A stretch of DNA of 63,255 bases from an uncultured Bacteroidales bacterium (GTDB lineage Bacteria; Bacteroidota; Bacteroidia; Bacteroidales; F082), in assembly GCA_900318085.1 (NCBI GenBank), contig ONJF01000022.1, positions 1 through 63,255 on the forward strand, given 5' to 3'. Position numbers and translations under genes: made by a program. Positions 8,579 to 17,387 of this stretch are shown here, piece after piece. The first letter of the stretch is position 1. Each line of letters begins with the position of its first letter. The notes beneath the pieces were generated by a model, which saw only the letters and a program-made list of their open reading frames with translations, did not search any database and was not told the DNA's origin.

Positions 8579-9843
8579 GATATTTGGTTGATTTTGTGTA
8601 ACAAAACATTTCCGATACGGCAATCAAGACACCGTTTGCGCTTGCAAAAATAGGAATAAAGGTGCAACAAAGCCTGTGTTTGCATGGCATTTTCCGCCGT
8701 GATGCCACATGAGGCGAAATGTCTGATAATGGCATTGTCTTCGGCTTCGGTGTCTTCCAGGAATTGTAAAGCGGTTTCACACACTGATTCGTCTTTATGG
8801 AGCTTGCCGTAGCAAAACAGTAAAGGAGCCACGGCATTGATAATCAATACATCAGCCGTTGTTTCACCTAGGTGTTTGGGTTTCGATTCGGTTGAAGCGC
8901 CAAACCGCCAATGTGTCTCCCAATATTCCGATGCAGCCACGTCAAACAAAGCCTTGGCTTCTGCGGTGTCTTTCGCTGCCTTGATTTTTGAGAATAGAGG
9001 CCCGTTTTTATGGATGAGCTGCGCCATTTGAGCCAAGCGGATGGTCGGGAAATTAGAGGGCCGCATGCGCATGAACTTCCACCTCTCGGCAGGCATGGTC
9101 AGCAGGTTGAACTTGGCTTTCATCACAGCAAATTCACGTTTGAGCAGCAGGGGATATTCCTCCGTGAAGTCGTCTTCGAGGAATCCCGCGCAACCCATGA
9201 GCATGGCTTCGACTTGAAGCAGGTTGTCGGCATGTTTCAGCAAGGTCTTGAAAGGCAAGATGTTGGCTAAATACTCAAAAGCCTCGTTGTTGACTTTCAG
9301 GCCGAAATAGCGCATGAGCAGTTTGTAAAGCGCATCCTCCCAATCGAATTGGTTGGCTTCCAGTATCTTGGTGACGGCGCCCGACTTGCTCTCCAAGCGT
9401 TCCACAGCCATGCGGTCGAGCCACGAAAGCCTGGTGAAGACGGGCACTTGTGCAATGCTTTTCTCGCAGGGGATCCAAGTCTTGGAGGCGATAAGTCTCT
9501 GATATTGTGCAAAGAGGCTTTCGTCGAAATGCCCTTTCAGTTCCAAGGTAGGGATCTCGTTGACTTGTAGGTCGTTTTCGTATACCACATGCAGGATGAC
9601 GTTTTTGTAGGCTTTGTCGTTTTGGTGGCCATGGCGGTTCCAGTCGGAGGACTTCACATGGATCTCCACATGCCCGGCCCAGAGTTTGTCGCCTATCTGG
9701 ATTTTGGCTTCAAGGAAGTCGGGACCCGAATCGGTGTTGCGGTAGCCCGTGGTCACCACCTCGACCGACTCGCCTTCTGTGGTCTTCAAGTCCTTGTCAG
9801 TCAGGCGGTTCTCCCAAATGTAGTATAGGAATTCTTCTCTCAT
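8575..9843 (-). CDS. DUF2851 family protein
   Basis: 422 residues. The N-terminal half contains conserved features that I associate with DUF2851 of Bacteroidota: EEFLYYIWE, NTDSGPDFLEAKI, WAGHVEIHVKSSDW and KNVILHVVYEND. The cluster of D, E and HVKSSDW residues resembles a nuclease-like fold core, but no biochemical role is known to me. The TGA overlaps the subtilisin ATG, so the two are translationally coupled. The start at 9843 is immediately followed by the conserved MREEFLYYIW block, supporting it. Confidence 0.85.
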   Translation of the reverse strand: MREEFLYYIWENRLTDKDLKTTEGESVEVVTTGYRNTDSGPDFLEAKIQIGDKLWAGHVEIHVKSSDWNRHGHQNDKAYKNVILHVVYENDLQVNEIPTLELKGHFDESLFAQYQRLIASKTWIPCEKSIAQVPVFTRLSWLDRMAVERLESKSGAVTKILEANQFDWEDALYKLLMRYFGLKVNNEAFEYLANILPFKTLLKHADNLLQVEAMLMGCAGFLEDDFTEEYPLLLKREFAVMKAKFNLLTMPAERWKFMRMRPSNFPTIRLAQMAQLIHKNGPLFSKIKAAKDTAEAKALFDVAASEYWETHWRFGASTESKPKHLGETTADVLIINAVAPLLFCYGKLHKDESVCETALQFLEDTEAEDNAIIRHFASCGITAENAMQTQALLHLYSYFCKRKRCLDCRIGNVLLHKINQIS

Positions 9844-9855
9844 TGATTCTTTTTT

Positions 9856-9984
9856 GTCACAAAACCTGCAAAACGTTCAAAACTTGTTTTTCGGGTAGGG
9901 AAAGCGGCCCGCTTTCCGGCGGCATCCCAGTTGGGTGCCGCCCCACTTTTTTCATTGGGTTTTGTGAGTTTTGTCGGTTTTGTG
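9856..9984. repeat. Nested inverted-repeat element with iterated CAAAAC words
   Basis: The left arm at 9856-9883 (TCACAAAACC then CAAAAC words) is complementary to the right arm at 9957-9984 (TTTTGTGAGTTTTGTCGG). Inside are two GC-rich hairpins: GGAAAGCGG/CCGCTTTCC at 9899-9917 and a GGCGGCA...TGCCGCC stem at 9918-9942. It fills the gap between the 5'-nucleotidase stop and the DUF2851 start. Confidence 0.75.
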
Positions 9985-9985
9985 A

Positions 9986-11548
9986 TTATTTGATTTTCCA
10001 GCAGTTCAATGGCTCCGTGTCCAAAACACCTTTCTTTGTGGCCCAGTCGATGAAGAGGGAACGCAGGTCGCGGTCGCTCTGCCAGACCACATGGTCCTTG
10101 ATCTCTTCCTGTGCCCAGCCGATGCCGTTGATGAGGTGGTTGCCGCCACCCATCGAGCGGTAGGAGTTCATCACCACATTGTAGGTCTTCTCCATGTCGA
10201 AGGGCGTGCCGTCGGCCATGCTGAGGATGTTGATGCGTTCGCCTATGGGGTTCTTGTCGGTCACCTCGTAGCGGATGCCCGCAGCGCAGTCGAAGTTATA
10301 GATGGGGTTCTTCATCTCGTAGGCATATTCAAGGAAGTCTTTCACTTCTTTGCCAGTCAAGGCCATGACGGCCAGCGAGTTTTCGAAGGGGTACCATGTG
10401 AAGAAGTCCTTGACTTTCAGCATCCCCGCTTCGATGGTCTTGCCGCCACCGAGAGGAGCCGCCATCGAGATGTCGGCATGGACGCCTTCGGCTTCGACGG
10501 TCTCCAGCTGGCAGCGGTGGATTTCGTCGACCCAAAGGCAAGGCCCCTTGAAAATGTCGTCGCTGCTGATGCTGACGGGCAATTCGGCCACTTCCTTGTT
10601 TTGGTAGGCTTCTGCGCGGTCGATATAGGGCTGGAGCATGGCGAGGAAGGCCTCGTCTTTCTCTTCGCCGTCGGTGGGCATGAGCTCGATGCTGATTTGG
10701 GGCTTCTTTCCTTTCTTCAGCGTCACTTCTGCCTTGGCTAGGCCTTGTCCACGATGGCCCGAGTTGAGCACATATACGGGTTCTCCGTTGGGGTTCGTCA
10801 GCTTCTCGGCACGGGCGCGGTGGTCGTGGCCGTAGTAGATGAGGTCGAAGCCAGGGATGTTCTCGGCCACCCATTTCACGGCGTTCTCACGTCCGAGGGG
10901 GTGGTCTTCAGGCAGGTTTTGTGCCATGGGCTCCCATCCCGAGTGGAACAAACCTATCATCAGGTCGGGATGCTCTTTCTCTCGGATGAGCTTCACCCAT
11001 TTGTCGGCGGCGGCTTCGAGCTGATCGAAACGCAGTCCAGGACGCAATCTGTCGGGTACCCAGGTGACTACATAGGGTGTCAGCAGACCGAGCACGGCAA
11101 TCTTATAGCCATCGCGCTCGAGCATTTTATAAGGTGTGAAATAAGGCTCGCCTGTGGTTTCGTCGATGACATTGGCGGCCAGCACGGGCACCTTGGTCTC
11201 AGAATACACGCGGTCGAACACCTTGCGACCTGCCTCGATGTCGTGGTTGCCCACGCATGCGACGTCGTAGGGGAAATAGTTCAACACTTCGGAGACCAGG
11301 TTAGGATGCTCGGCATCTTGGTTGGAGCAATACTGGAACGGCGTGCCTTGCATGTCGTCGCCGTTGTCCAGGAGGATAAGCCGGTCGCCTAGCTCGGCTT
11401 TCATCTTCTTGATGGTGTAGGCGTCGTTGGCGAACTCATCGTAACGGCCGTGAGTATCAGTGGTTTCGATAATGGTCAGGGTGGTTTCTTTTGTGGAGCA
11501 AGAAGCCAATGCTGTGATTAGGGCAATCATAAATGCGATTTTTCTCAT
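9986..11548 (-). CDS. 5'-nucleotidase/metallophosphoesterase lipoprotein
   Basis: A 520-residue secreted metallophosphoesterase of the UshA/5'-nucleotidase family, predicted to release phosphate from nucleotides or related esters at the cell surface or in the periplasm. It has a lipoprotein signal (ITALASC at residues 10-16). The calcineurin-like N-terminal domain shows TTDTHGRYDEF, LLDNGDDMQGTP, VGNHDIEAG and YYGHDHRA, which together form the two-metal site. The C-terminal 5'-nucleotidase domain begins around residue 310 (VSISSDDIFKG) and includes NYNVVMNSYRSMGGG-like substrate residues (seen as TYNVVMNSYRSMGGGNHL). Length fits the family. It stands alone between a repeat element and a divergent gene. 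Confidence 0.92.
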   Translation of the reverse strand: MRKIAFMIALITALASCSTKETTLTIIETTDTHGRYDEFANDAYTIKKMKAELGDRLILLDNGDDMQGTPFQYCSNQDAEHPNLVSEVLNYFPYDVACVGNHDIEAGRKVFDRVYSETKVPVLAANVIDETTGEPYFTPYKMLERDGYKIAVLGLLTPYVVTWVPDRLRPGLRFDQLEAAADKWVKLIREKEHPDLMIGLFHSGWEPMAQNLPEDHPLGRENAVKWVAENIPGFDLIYYGHDHRARAEKLTNPNGEPVYVLNSGHRGQGLAKAEVTLKKGKKPQISIELMPTDGEEKDEAFLAMLQPYIDRAEAYQNKEVAELPVSISSDDIFKGPCLWVDEIHRCQLETVEAEGVHADISMAAPLGGGKTIEAGMLKVKDFFTWYPFENSLAVMALTGKEVKDFLEYAYEMKNPIYNFDCAAGIRYEVTDKNPIGERINILSMADGTPFDMEKTYNVVMNSYRSMGGGNHLINGIGWAQEEIKDHVVWQSDRDLRSLFIDWATKKGVLDTEPLNCWKIK

Positions 11549-11651
11549 GCTGATGTCGGATTTGGAGCGATAAAATTAGGGCTTTTCCTGCTAATATGGG
11601 CATATCGTGGAATTTTTTTTCGAAAAACGGGCGAAGTATCGTTTAATTCCG

Positions 11652-11659
11652 TATTTTTG
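11652..11659 (+). promoter_or_regulatory. -7 element for the coiled-coil/zapA operon
   Basis: TATTTTTG matches TAnnTTTG. It lies 27 nt before the ATG at 11687 and supports that start rather than the upstream ATG at 11657, which overlaps the box. Confidence 0.65.
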
Positions 11660-11686
11660 TGGCACAATTCCAAGACCGTTTGCAAC

Positions 11687-11980
11687 ATGGCCGACTTGAG
11701 CATCATAGTATCCGAAATTGAGACCAAATTGCGGAAATTGATTGATGAGAAGAATCAGCTGGCCAAGGAAAACAAGCGGCTCGCCGAGGAAAACGCCGCG
11801 TTGGATCAGGAGAATCTGGCGCTGCGGAGGTCGGTGACGGAGTTGCAGGACAAAATAAATAAATCTACAATTGTTAACGCACTCGACAACGAGGGAGAAG
11901 TAGAAGAAGGAAGACGGCTCATCAAGGAGTTGGTCAGGGAAATCGACCGGTGCGTTTCGATTTTGAATAGTAAGGAATAA
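11687..11980 (+). CDS. Short coiled-coil protein upstream of zapA
   Basis: 97 residues, almost entirely heptad-like coiled coil: LRKLIDEKNQLAKENKRLAEE then NAALDQENLALRRSVTELQD. I do not recognise it by name. It sits 24 nt upstream of zapA with a shared promoter, and its size and coiled-coil content resemble ZapB-like division factors, so a role with ZapA at the FtsZ ring is a reasonable inference but not shown. The start MADLSIIVSEIE was chosen because the upstream ATG overlaps the promoter. Confidence 0.75.
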   Translation: MADLSIIVSEIETKLRKLIDEKNQLAKENKRLAEENAALDQENLALRRSVTELQDKINKSTIVNALDNEGEVEEGRRLIKELVREIDRCVSILNSKE

Positions 11981-12004
11981 CTCAGATAATTGAACGTCAG
12001 CAAG

Positions 12005-12289
12005 ATGGATGAGATTACAATCAATATCACCCTGTTGGATAGGCCCTACCGACTGTCGGTGGCCCGTGCTGACGAAGAGAAGGTCCGCAAGGCCGGCAAC
12101 CTCATCAACGAGAGAATCAAGTATTATTCGAAGCATTATGCCTACAAGGATGTGCAGGACTTGCTTTCGATGACTGCCTTGCAATTTGCCACCTCAGTGG
12201 TGAAGATGGACGCTGAATTGACCTACAACAACCAGAATCTGGAACGCAAGTTGAACGAACTGAACGACTTGTTGGGCGAACAATCATAA
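12005..12289 (+). CDS. zapA: Cell division protein ZapA
   Basis: A 94-residue ZapA-family protein that bundles FtsZ filaments at mid-cell. Recognised by the N-terminal strand pattern ITINITLLDRPYRLSV, the REDEEKVRKAG-like helix (here ADEEKVRKAGNLINERI) and the C-terminal coiled coil that mediates tetramerisation (NNQNLERKLNELNDLL). The start MDEITINITLL is used; an upstream ATG adds only five residues. The coiled-coil gene is upstream and a 6S-like RNA follows, an order reminiscent of zapA-ssrS in Proteobacteria. Confidence 0.9.
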   Translation: MDEITINITLLDRPYRLSVARADEEKVRKAGNLINERIKYYSKHYAYKDVQDLLSMTALQFATSVVKMDAELTYNNQNLERKLNELNDLLGEQS

Positions 12290-12322
12290 CCACGGATACC
12301 GTGGCATCGTTCTTTGAAGATT

Positions 12323-12512
12323 TGGAACTGCCTGTTCAGCGCATTTGGTAAACTCAACATTATCAACACATCAATCGGTCTACTCGCGCACTGTAAAAAC
12401 AGGCCTCATTCCTTTCGGGGAAGTGCCTTTGGCACCGGTGGACGTTTGCGCAACGCGGTGGCCACAAGCGTATTATTTGGAGTTTACGCATCTCCAAGAG
12501 CAGGCAGTTTCT
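12323..12512 (+). ncRNA. ssrS: Probable 6S RNA
   Basis: The 265-nt gap between zapA and rny has no convincing ORF but folds as a long rod. AACTGCCTGTTC at 12326-12337 pairs over 12 positions with GAGCAGGCAGTT at 12498-12509, giving a terminal closing stem. Inside it GTAAACTC at 12348-12355 pairs with GAGTTTAC at 12480-12487. An apical GTGCC-TTT-GGCAC hairpin lies at about 12423-12435. The resulting ~185-190 nt size, the terminal stem and the large internal bulges match 6S RNA, which sequesters the primary-sigma RNA polymerase. The neighbour zapA is the same as in E. coli. TTCTTTG at 12310-12316 is a possible weak -7 box. Not confirmed by a covariance model. Confidence 0.78.
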
Positions 12513-12554
12513 TTTTGTTTCCTCCTCATTTTTCGAGTAAAAACAGAGTTTAAA

Positions 12555-14126
12555 ATGTTATTACTCACCATCACAAACACTACTTGGATTATTATTGCCG
12601 CAGCGGCTGCTTTGGTCGTGGGCCTTGCGGTGGGTTATTTCATCACGGCCACCTTATTGAAGAAAGCTGTCACCAAAGAAGAACAGGCCTTGCTCGAAGA
12701 AGCCAAGGAAAAAGCTGAAGTCATCAAGAAAGAACGCATCCTGCAAGCCAAGGAGAAGTTCCTGCAAATGAAGGATGAACATGAAAAGGCTTGCGATGAG
12801 CGCAACCGCGCTGCTCAAAAGGTGGAACAGAAGGCCAACCAACTGAAACAAGAAGCCAGCCAAAAGATGGATGAGGCACAGCGCAAGAGCAAAGAAGTGC
12901 AAGCGGCCCAACAGAAGCTGGAAAGCCAAATCGAAGCCTTTAACAAGAAGAAGGCTGACCTCGACCGCATGCATGCCGAAGCCGCCAAGAAACTGGAGAC
13001 GATCTCTGGCCTCTCGGCCAAGGAAGCCAAGGATCAACTTGTCGAACTCATCAAGGAAGAAGCCCAAGCCGACGCCATGGTCTATGTGAAGGAAGTCACG
13101 GAAGAAGCCAAGATGAGTGCTGCTCAAACGGCCAAGAAGATTGTGCTGGAGACCATCCAACGCACGGCTTCGGAGACGGCCATCGAGAACACCGTCAGCG
13201 TGTTCAACATTGAAAACGATGAGATTAAGGGCCGTATCATCGGTCGTGAAGGACGCAACATCCGCACCCTCGAATCACTTACCGGTGTCGAAATCATCAT
13301 TGACGACAGCCCGGATGCCATCCTTATCTCTGGCTTTGATCCCATCCGCCGTGAGATTGCACGCCTTTCCTTGCAGAAACTCGTCGTCGACGGCCGTATC
13401 CACCCCGCACGCATCGAAGAGGTGGTGCACAAAGTGGAAAAACAAGTGGACCAAGAGATTATGGAGACTGGTAAACGCACCTGCATCGACCTCGGTATCC
13501 ACAACCTCAATCCCGAACTCATCAAGATGGTGGGCCGCATGAAGTACCGCACCAGCTATGGCCAGAACCTGCTGCAGCACTCCATTGAGACTGCCAAACT
13601 CTGCGCCACCATGGCCGCCGAACTTGGCCTCAATGTGAAGGCCGCCAAGCGTGCTGGCCTCTTGCACGACATCGGTAAGGTGGCCGAGAACGAGGAAGAG
13701 CTGCCGCACGCCATCTTGGGTATGAAGGTCGCTGAACGCATGAAGGAGAAACCCGACATCTGCAACGCCATTGGTGCCCACCACGAGGAGATCGAGATGG
13801 ACAACCTCATTTCGCCCATCGTGCAAGTGTGCGACGCCATCTCGGGTGCCCGTCCTGGTGCTCGCCGCGAGGTGGTGGAGGCCTACATCCAGCGCCTGAA
13901 CAAGTTGGAAGACATGGCCATGAGCTATCCAGGTGTGGTGAAGACCTACGCTATCCAAGCAGGCCGTGAGCTGCGCGTCATCGTGGGTGCCGACAAGGTG
14001 TCCGACCAAGACGCCGACCGCATCGCCTACGACCTCTCGAAGCAGATCCAGACCGAGATGACCTATCCGGGCCAAATCAAGATCACGGTCATCCGCGAGA
14101 CGAGAGCCGTGCAGTACGCAAAGTAA
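12555..14126 (+). CDS. rny: Ribonuclease Y
   Basis: A membrane-anchored endoribonuclease that initiates mRNA decay. 523 residues: an N-terminal membrane helix ([20 protein letters not shown]), a long charged coiled coil (about 35-190), a KH RNA-binding domain with [15 protein letters not shown], and an HD phosphohydrolase domain with LLHDIGK near residues 369-375 and AHHEE further on. The start [11 protein letters not shown] is used; the ORF extends 70 codons upstream, but that stretch is the 6S-like RNA. Length and domain order are standard for the family. Confidence 0.96.
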   Translation: MLLLTITNTTWIIIAAAAALVVGLAVGYFITATLLKKAVTKEEQALLEEAKEKAEVIKKERILQAKEKFLQMKDEHEKACDERNRAAQKVEQKANQLKQEASQKMDEAQRKSKEVQAAQQKLESQIEAFNKKKADLDRMHAEAAKKLETISGLSAKEAKDQLVELIKEEAQADAMVYVKEVTEEAKMSAAQTAKKIVLETIQRTASETAIENTVSVFNIENDEIKGRIIGREGRNIRTLESLTGVEIIIDDSPDAILISGFDPIRREIARLSLQKLVVDGRIHPARIEEVVHKVEKQVDQEIMETGKRTCIDLGIHNLNPELIKMVGRMKYRTSYGQNLLQHSIETAKLCATMAAELGLNVKAAKRAGLLHDIGKVAENEEELPHAILGMKVAERMKEKPDICNAIGAHHEEIEMDNLISPIVQVCDAISGARPGARREVVEAYIQRLNKLEDMAMSYPGVVKTYAIQAGRELRVIVGADKVSDQDADRIAYDLSKQIQTEMTYPGQIKITVIRETRAVQYAK

Positions 14127-14131
14127 GTTCA

Positions 14132-14230
14132 ATTTTGCTGGCTGTTAGCTATTAGCCATTAGCCGTTAGCTATCGGGCAACCGAGCTAATAGCTAATGGC
14201 TAACTGCTAAAAGCCAAACGGCCAGCAAAA
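14132..14230. repeat. Inverted-repeat element with iterated GCTAATAGC words
   Basis: TTTTGCTGGC at the left end is complementary to GCCAGCAAAA at the right end (14221-14230). Between them TTAGCTATTAGCCATTAGC and its near complement AGCTAATAGCTAATGGCTAA are stacked, closing on a small CGGGCAACCG loop. It fills the gap between rny and the radical SAM gene, which are co-directional. Confidence 0.8.
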
Positions 14231-14249
14231 GCATACAATAAAGCCAACC

Positions 14250-15005
14250 ATGATCAGAGAAGAAGTCGTTTTCGGTCCCATCCATAGCCGTCGTTTGGGC
14301 AGTTCTTTGGGAATCAATCTGTTGCCAGAAAAAGGGAAAATATGCACCTTCGACTGCATCTATTGCGAATGCGGATGGAACAAGGACGGGCGCAACGACA
14401 CCCAATTGCCCTCAGCGGAAAAGGTTCGCAAAGCCTTGGAATCCAAGTTGCAGCAATGCAAAAACGATGGCGTGAACATCGACTCCATCACCTTCAGCGG
14501 CGATGGCGAGCCCACCATCAACCCTGAATTTCCTCAAATCATCGACGACACCATCGCCTTGCGCAACCAGTATTATCCCGACTCTAAGATCACGGTGCTG
14601 TCGAACGCCACAATGGTACATAAACTTGAGGTTTTCAACGCTTTGCGGAAGGTCGACAATCCGACGATGAAAATCGACGCCCCTACTAATGAACTCGTTG
14701 AGAAAATCAACCATCCTTCCCCAGGTTATGATGTGAATAGGGTGGTGGAGGCGCTGAAGCAGTTCAACGGCGACTTCATCTTGCAGACGATGTTCTTGAG
14801 AAGCAAGGACTTCGATTCGTCAAGCCCCGAGGTCTTGAAGGGCTGGATGGACATCGTGCGGATTCTGAAGCCTCGCGAAATCATGGTGTACACTATCGAC
14901 CGTCCTACGCCAGAGGAAGGTTTACAGAAATTTACCGTCGAGGAGATGCGTGGTTTGGTTCAGCCCCTCATCAACGAAGGATTTGTGATTCAAATTAAGG
15001 GGTAA
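14250..15005 (+). CDS. Radical SAM protein
   Basis: A 251-residue radical S-adenosylmethionine enzyme. The cluster-binding motif is Cys32-x3-Cys36-x2-Cys39 (CTFDCIYCECG), followed by a SAM-binding GEP-like segment (TFSGDGEPTINPEF) and later strands of the partial TIM barrel. The opening FGPIHSRRLGSSLGINLLP is typical of a COG0731-like group, whose reaction I cannot specify. It lacks a recognisable accessory cluster domain. The stop is 2 nt from that of the convergent glycosyltransferase gene. Confidence 0.88.
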   Translation: MIREEVVFGPIHSRRLGSSLGINLLPEKGKICTFDCIYCECGWNKDGRNDTQLPSAEKVRKALESKLQQCKNDGVNIDSITFSGDGEPTINPEFPQIIDDTIALRNQYYPDSKITVLSNATMVHKLEVFNALRKVDNPTMKIDAPTNELVEKINHPSPGYDVNRVVEALKQFNGDFILQTMFLRSKDFDSSSPEVLKGWMDIVRILKPREIMVYTIDRPTPEEGLQKFTVEEMRGLVQPLINEGFVIQIKG

Positions 15006-15007
15006 CC

Positions 15008-16177
15008 TTATTCCACGCCCACATTCATTCGTCCCATCAGTCTCTGCCAAGGCGAGAGGAATGCGAACAGGAAATCGTAGAGAATCAATCCTGGGAGCAG
15101 CCCCTTTTCGCCCAAACGCTTCGAGGCTTTGTGGTAGATAAACAACTGTGTGCCATAGCGCAAGAGGAAGAAAAACACCAAAATCGGGATGTAGAACGCT
15201 GCACCATTGGTGATGGTGAAAGCGGGCTTGGCGCATAGGGCGAGCAAGGCGATGAATGAGGCGTAGAACAGTAGTTGTGAAGCGTAGAAGAGACTCAACA
15301 TCAGTCGCGCGCCGTTGTCGTATTGCGGCACGGTGGAATAACGGCTGCTCTTCTGTCGCATCCACAGGTGGAAGTTGCTGGGCGGTGTGGTGAGAATGGC
15401 ATCCTCGGCGTCAATCAACACCTCCGTGTTTTTCTTCGTGGCTACTTGGCTGATGAACAGGTCATCGTCGCCAACGGAGGTTTTGTAATGCGAGATGAAC
15501 CCTTGGTTCCTGTAAAACAGTTCTTTGCGGTAGGAAAGGTTCTTGCCCACGCCCATGTAAGGATGGCGGTTCAAGGCAGCAGAGAGATAGAGCAACCCGT
15601 TTTGCAAAGCATCGAAGCGCATGATGCGGTTGAGGCTGCTTTTCTTTTGGACGTATGGGCTGTAGCCGATGACGATCTCGGTGCGGTTGTTGTAACGGTT
15701 CACCACGCTGCGCAGCCACTGGTCGTTGACAGGCATGCAGTTGCAGTCGGTGAGGACGATGAGGTCGTTTTGCGCCGACTTGATGCCCATCGAAAGCGGG
15801 AATTTCTTGCCGTTGAAGAAGTTGAGGTGCTGTTTGAGCTGCACTGGCTTCACCCGCGACTCCTTGCGTTCCAAGTCTTTCAGGTATTCCTCGGTGTCGT
15901 CGTCAGAGCAGTCGTTTACCACGACGATTTCAAAATTGGGGTAGTCCTGTTTGAGTAATGCAGGAATGAGTTCGACGAGATACTCGTAGGCATCGCGAGC
16001 GCAAAGCACGATAGAGACAGGCTCAAGCTCTTCGTCGAGTTTAGGACGCGCATTCCTTTTGTAGAAGGCCACCTTCGAGAAAAAGCCCCAATGGTAAATC
16101 AATTGGATGACGAGACAAACAAGAAAAACGATTAAAAGAATGAAAGTTAGACTGTTATAGTTGAAACTGAATTGCAT
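15008..16177 (-). CDS. Membrane-anchored family 2 glycosyltransferase
   Basis: 389 residues: an N-terminal membrane helix (LTFILLIVFLVCLVIQLIY), a GT-A domain with VSIVLCARDAYEYL, VVNDCSDDDTEEYL, the metal-binding region VLTDCNCMPV and SVGDDDLFISQ, and C-terminal membrane segments (LLFYASFIALLALC, PILVFFFLLRYGTQLFIYH). This fits a processive or polyprenyl-phosphate-type GT2 acting at the inner membrane in envelope glycan synthesis; the sugar is unknown. The start is placed at 16177, right after the promoter at 16201-16208; the longer open frame upstream overlaps tgt and is spurious. Confidence 0.88.
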   Translation of the reverse strand: MQFSFNYNSLTFILLIVFLVCLVIQLIYHWGFFSKVAFYKRNARPKLDEELEPVSIVLCARDAYEYLVELIPALLKQDYPNFEIVVVNDCSDDDTEEYLKDLERKESRVKPVQLKQHLNFFNGKKFPLSMGIKSAQNDLIVLTDCNCMPVNDQWLRSVVNRYNNRTEIVIGYSPYVQKKSSLNRIMRFDALQNGLLYLSAALNRHPYMGVGKNLSYRKELFYRNQGFISHYKTSVGDDDLFISQVATKKNTEVLIDAEDAILTTPPSNFHLWMRQKSSRYSTVPQYDNGARLMLSLFYASQLLFYASFIALLALCAKPAFTITNGAAFYIPILVFFFLLRYGTQLFIYHKASKRLGEKGLLPGLILYDFLFAFLSPWQRLMGRMNVGVE

Positions 16178-16200
16178 GACGCGCTTGATTTTGATGTTTG

Positions 16201-16240
16201 CAAAGATAGGAAAATTGTTGCAAAAAAAGTCGTACTTTTG
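16201..16240. promoter_or_regulatory. Divergent -7 elements for the glycosyltransferase and tgt
   Basis: CAAAGATA at 16201-16208 reads TATCTTTG on the minus strand toward the glycosyltransferase. TACTTTTG at 16233-16240 faces tgt on the plus strand, 16 nt before its ATG. Both match TAnnTTTG. The two boxes are 24 nt apart, so the polymerases would compete. Confidence 0.65.
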
Positions 16241-16255
16241 CGCAAAATTACGACG

Positions 16256-17386
16256 ATGAATTTCACAATTGCCTCCAACGACCCGAAAAGCAATGCCCGA
16301 GCAGGCGTTCTTCACACCGACCATGGTCCCATCGAGACCCCGATCTTCATGCCTGTGGGCACGGCGGGCACGGTGAAAGCCTGCCATCTTCGCGATGTGC
16401 GTGACGAGGTGAAGGCGCAGATTATCTTGGGTAACACCTATCATCTGTATTTGCGTCCGGGCCTTGAGGTGCTCGAAGCCGCAGGAGGCCTCCATAAATT
16501 CAACGGGTGGGACCGTCCCATCCTGACCGACAGCGGTGGCTTCCAGGTGTTTTCTCTGACGGGCATCCGCAAGATGAAAGAGGAGGGTGTCACCTTCCAG
16601 TCGCACATTGACGGCTCTCGCCATCTGTTCACGCCTGAGAATGTGATGGATATCCAGCGCAGCATCGGTGCCGACATCATGATGGCCTTCGATGAATGCA
16701 CGCCTGGCACCGCGGACTACCAATACGCCAAGCCCTCGATGGAACGCACCCACCGCTGGCTCGACCGTTGCTTCGAACGATTCAACGCTACTGAGCCGAA
16801 ATACGGCTACGAGCAGGCCTTGTTCCCCATCGTGCAAGGTTGTGTCTACCGCGACCTCCGCGAGCAGTCGGCAGAATACATCGCCTCGAAAAACGCCGTT
16901 GGCAATGCCATCGGTGGACTGGCTGTAGGTGAGCCTACCGAGGTGATGTACGAGATGATTGAACTGGTCAACACCATACTGCCCAAGGACAGACCGCGTT
17001 ATCTGATGGGCGTAGGCACGCCTGCCAACATTCTTGAAGGCATCTCGCGCGGGGTCGACATGTTCGACTGCGTGATGCCTACCCGCAACGGTCGTAACGG
17101 CATGATTTTCACTTCCGAAGGCATCATCAACCTGAAGAACGAGAAGTGGAAGACGGACTTCTCGCCCGTCGACCCCAACGGCGAAACTTTCGTCGATATA
17201 CAATATACGAAGGCTTATCTGCGTCATCTCTTCGTCGCGGGCGAGATCCTCGGCCCGATGATTGCCAGCCTGCACAACCTGGGTTTCTACCTCTGGCTTG
17301 TGCGCGAGTCACGCAAGCACATCATTGCCGGCGACTTCGCCGAGTGGCGCGACATGATGTTACCCAAAGTAACCAGAAGGTTGTGA
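16256..17386 (+). CDS. tgt: tRNA-guanine transglycosylase (zinc-cysteine-less form)
   Basis: Exchanges guanine-34 for a queuosine precursor in tRNAs with GUN anticodons. 376 residues. Family signatures are PIFMPVGTAGTVKA, ILGNTYHLYLRPG, LTDSGGFQVFSL, MAFDECTPG, GGLAVGEP and FDCVMPTRNGRNG. The zinc-binding CxCxxC usually found before YxRAYLRHL is absent; the segment reads DPNGETFVDIQYTKAYLRHLF. I believe Bacteroidota Tgt proteins commonly lack these cysteines, so this is probably clade-typical rather than a defect. The start is fixed by the -7 box just upstream. Confidence 0.95.
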   Translation: MNFTIASNDPKSNARAGVLHTDHGPIETPIFMPVGTAGTVKACHLRDVRDEVKAQIILGNTYHLYLRPGLEVLEAAGGLHKFNGWDRPILTDSGGFQVFSLTGIRKMKEEGVTFQSHIDGSRHLFTPENVMDIQRSIGADIMMAFDECTPGTADYQYAKPSMERTHRWLDRCFERFNATEPKYGYEQALFPIVQGCVYRDLREQSAEYIASKNAVGNAIGGLAVGEPTEVMYEMIELVNTILPKDRPRYLMGVGTPANILEGISRGVDMFDCVMPTRNGRNGMIFTSEGIINLKNEKWKTDFSPVDPNGETFVDIQYTKAYLRHLFVAGEILGPMIASLHNLGFYLWLVRESRKHIIAGDFAEWRDMMLPKVTRRL

Positions 17387-17387
17387 G

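Noticed and set aside
13275-14132. A 285-codon minus-strand frame
   Set aside because: Antisense to rny; no promoter and no homology pattern.
16178-17275. Extension of the glycosyltransferase frame upstream
   Set aside because: It overlaps tgt completely on the other strand; the true start is right after the -7 box at 16201-16208.
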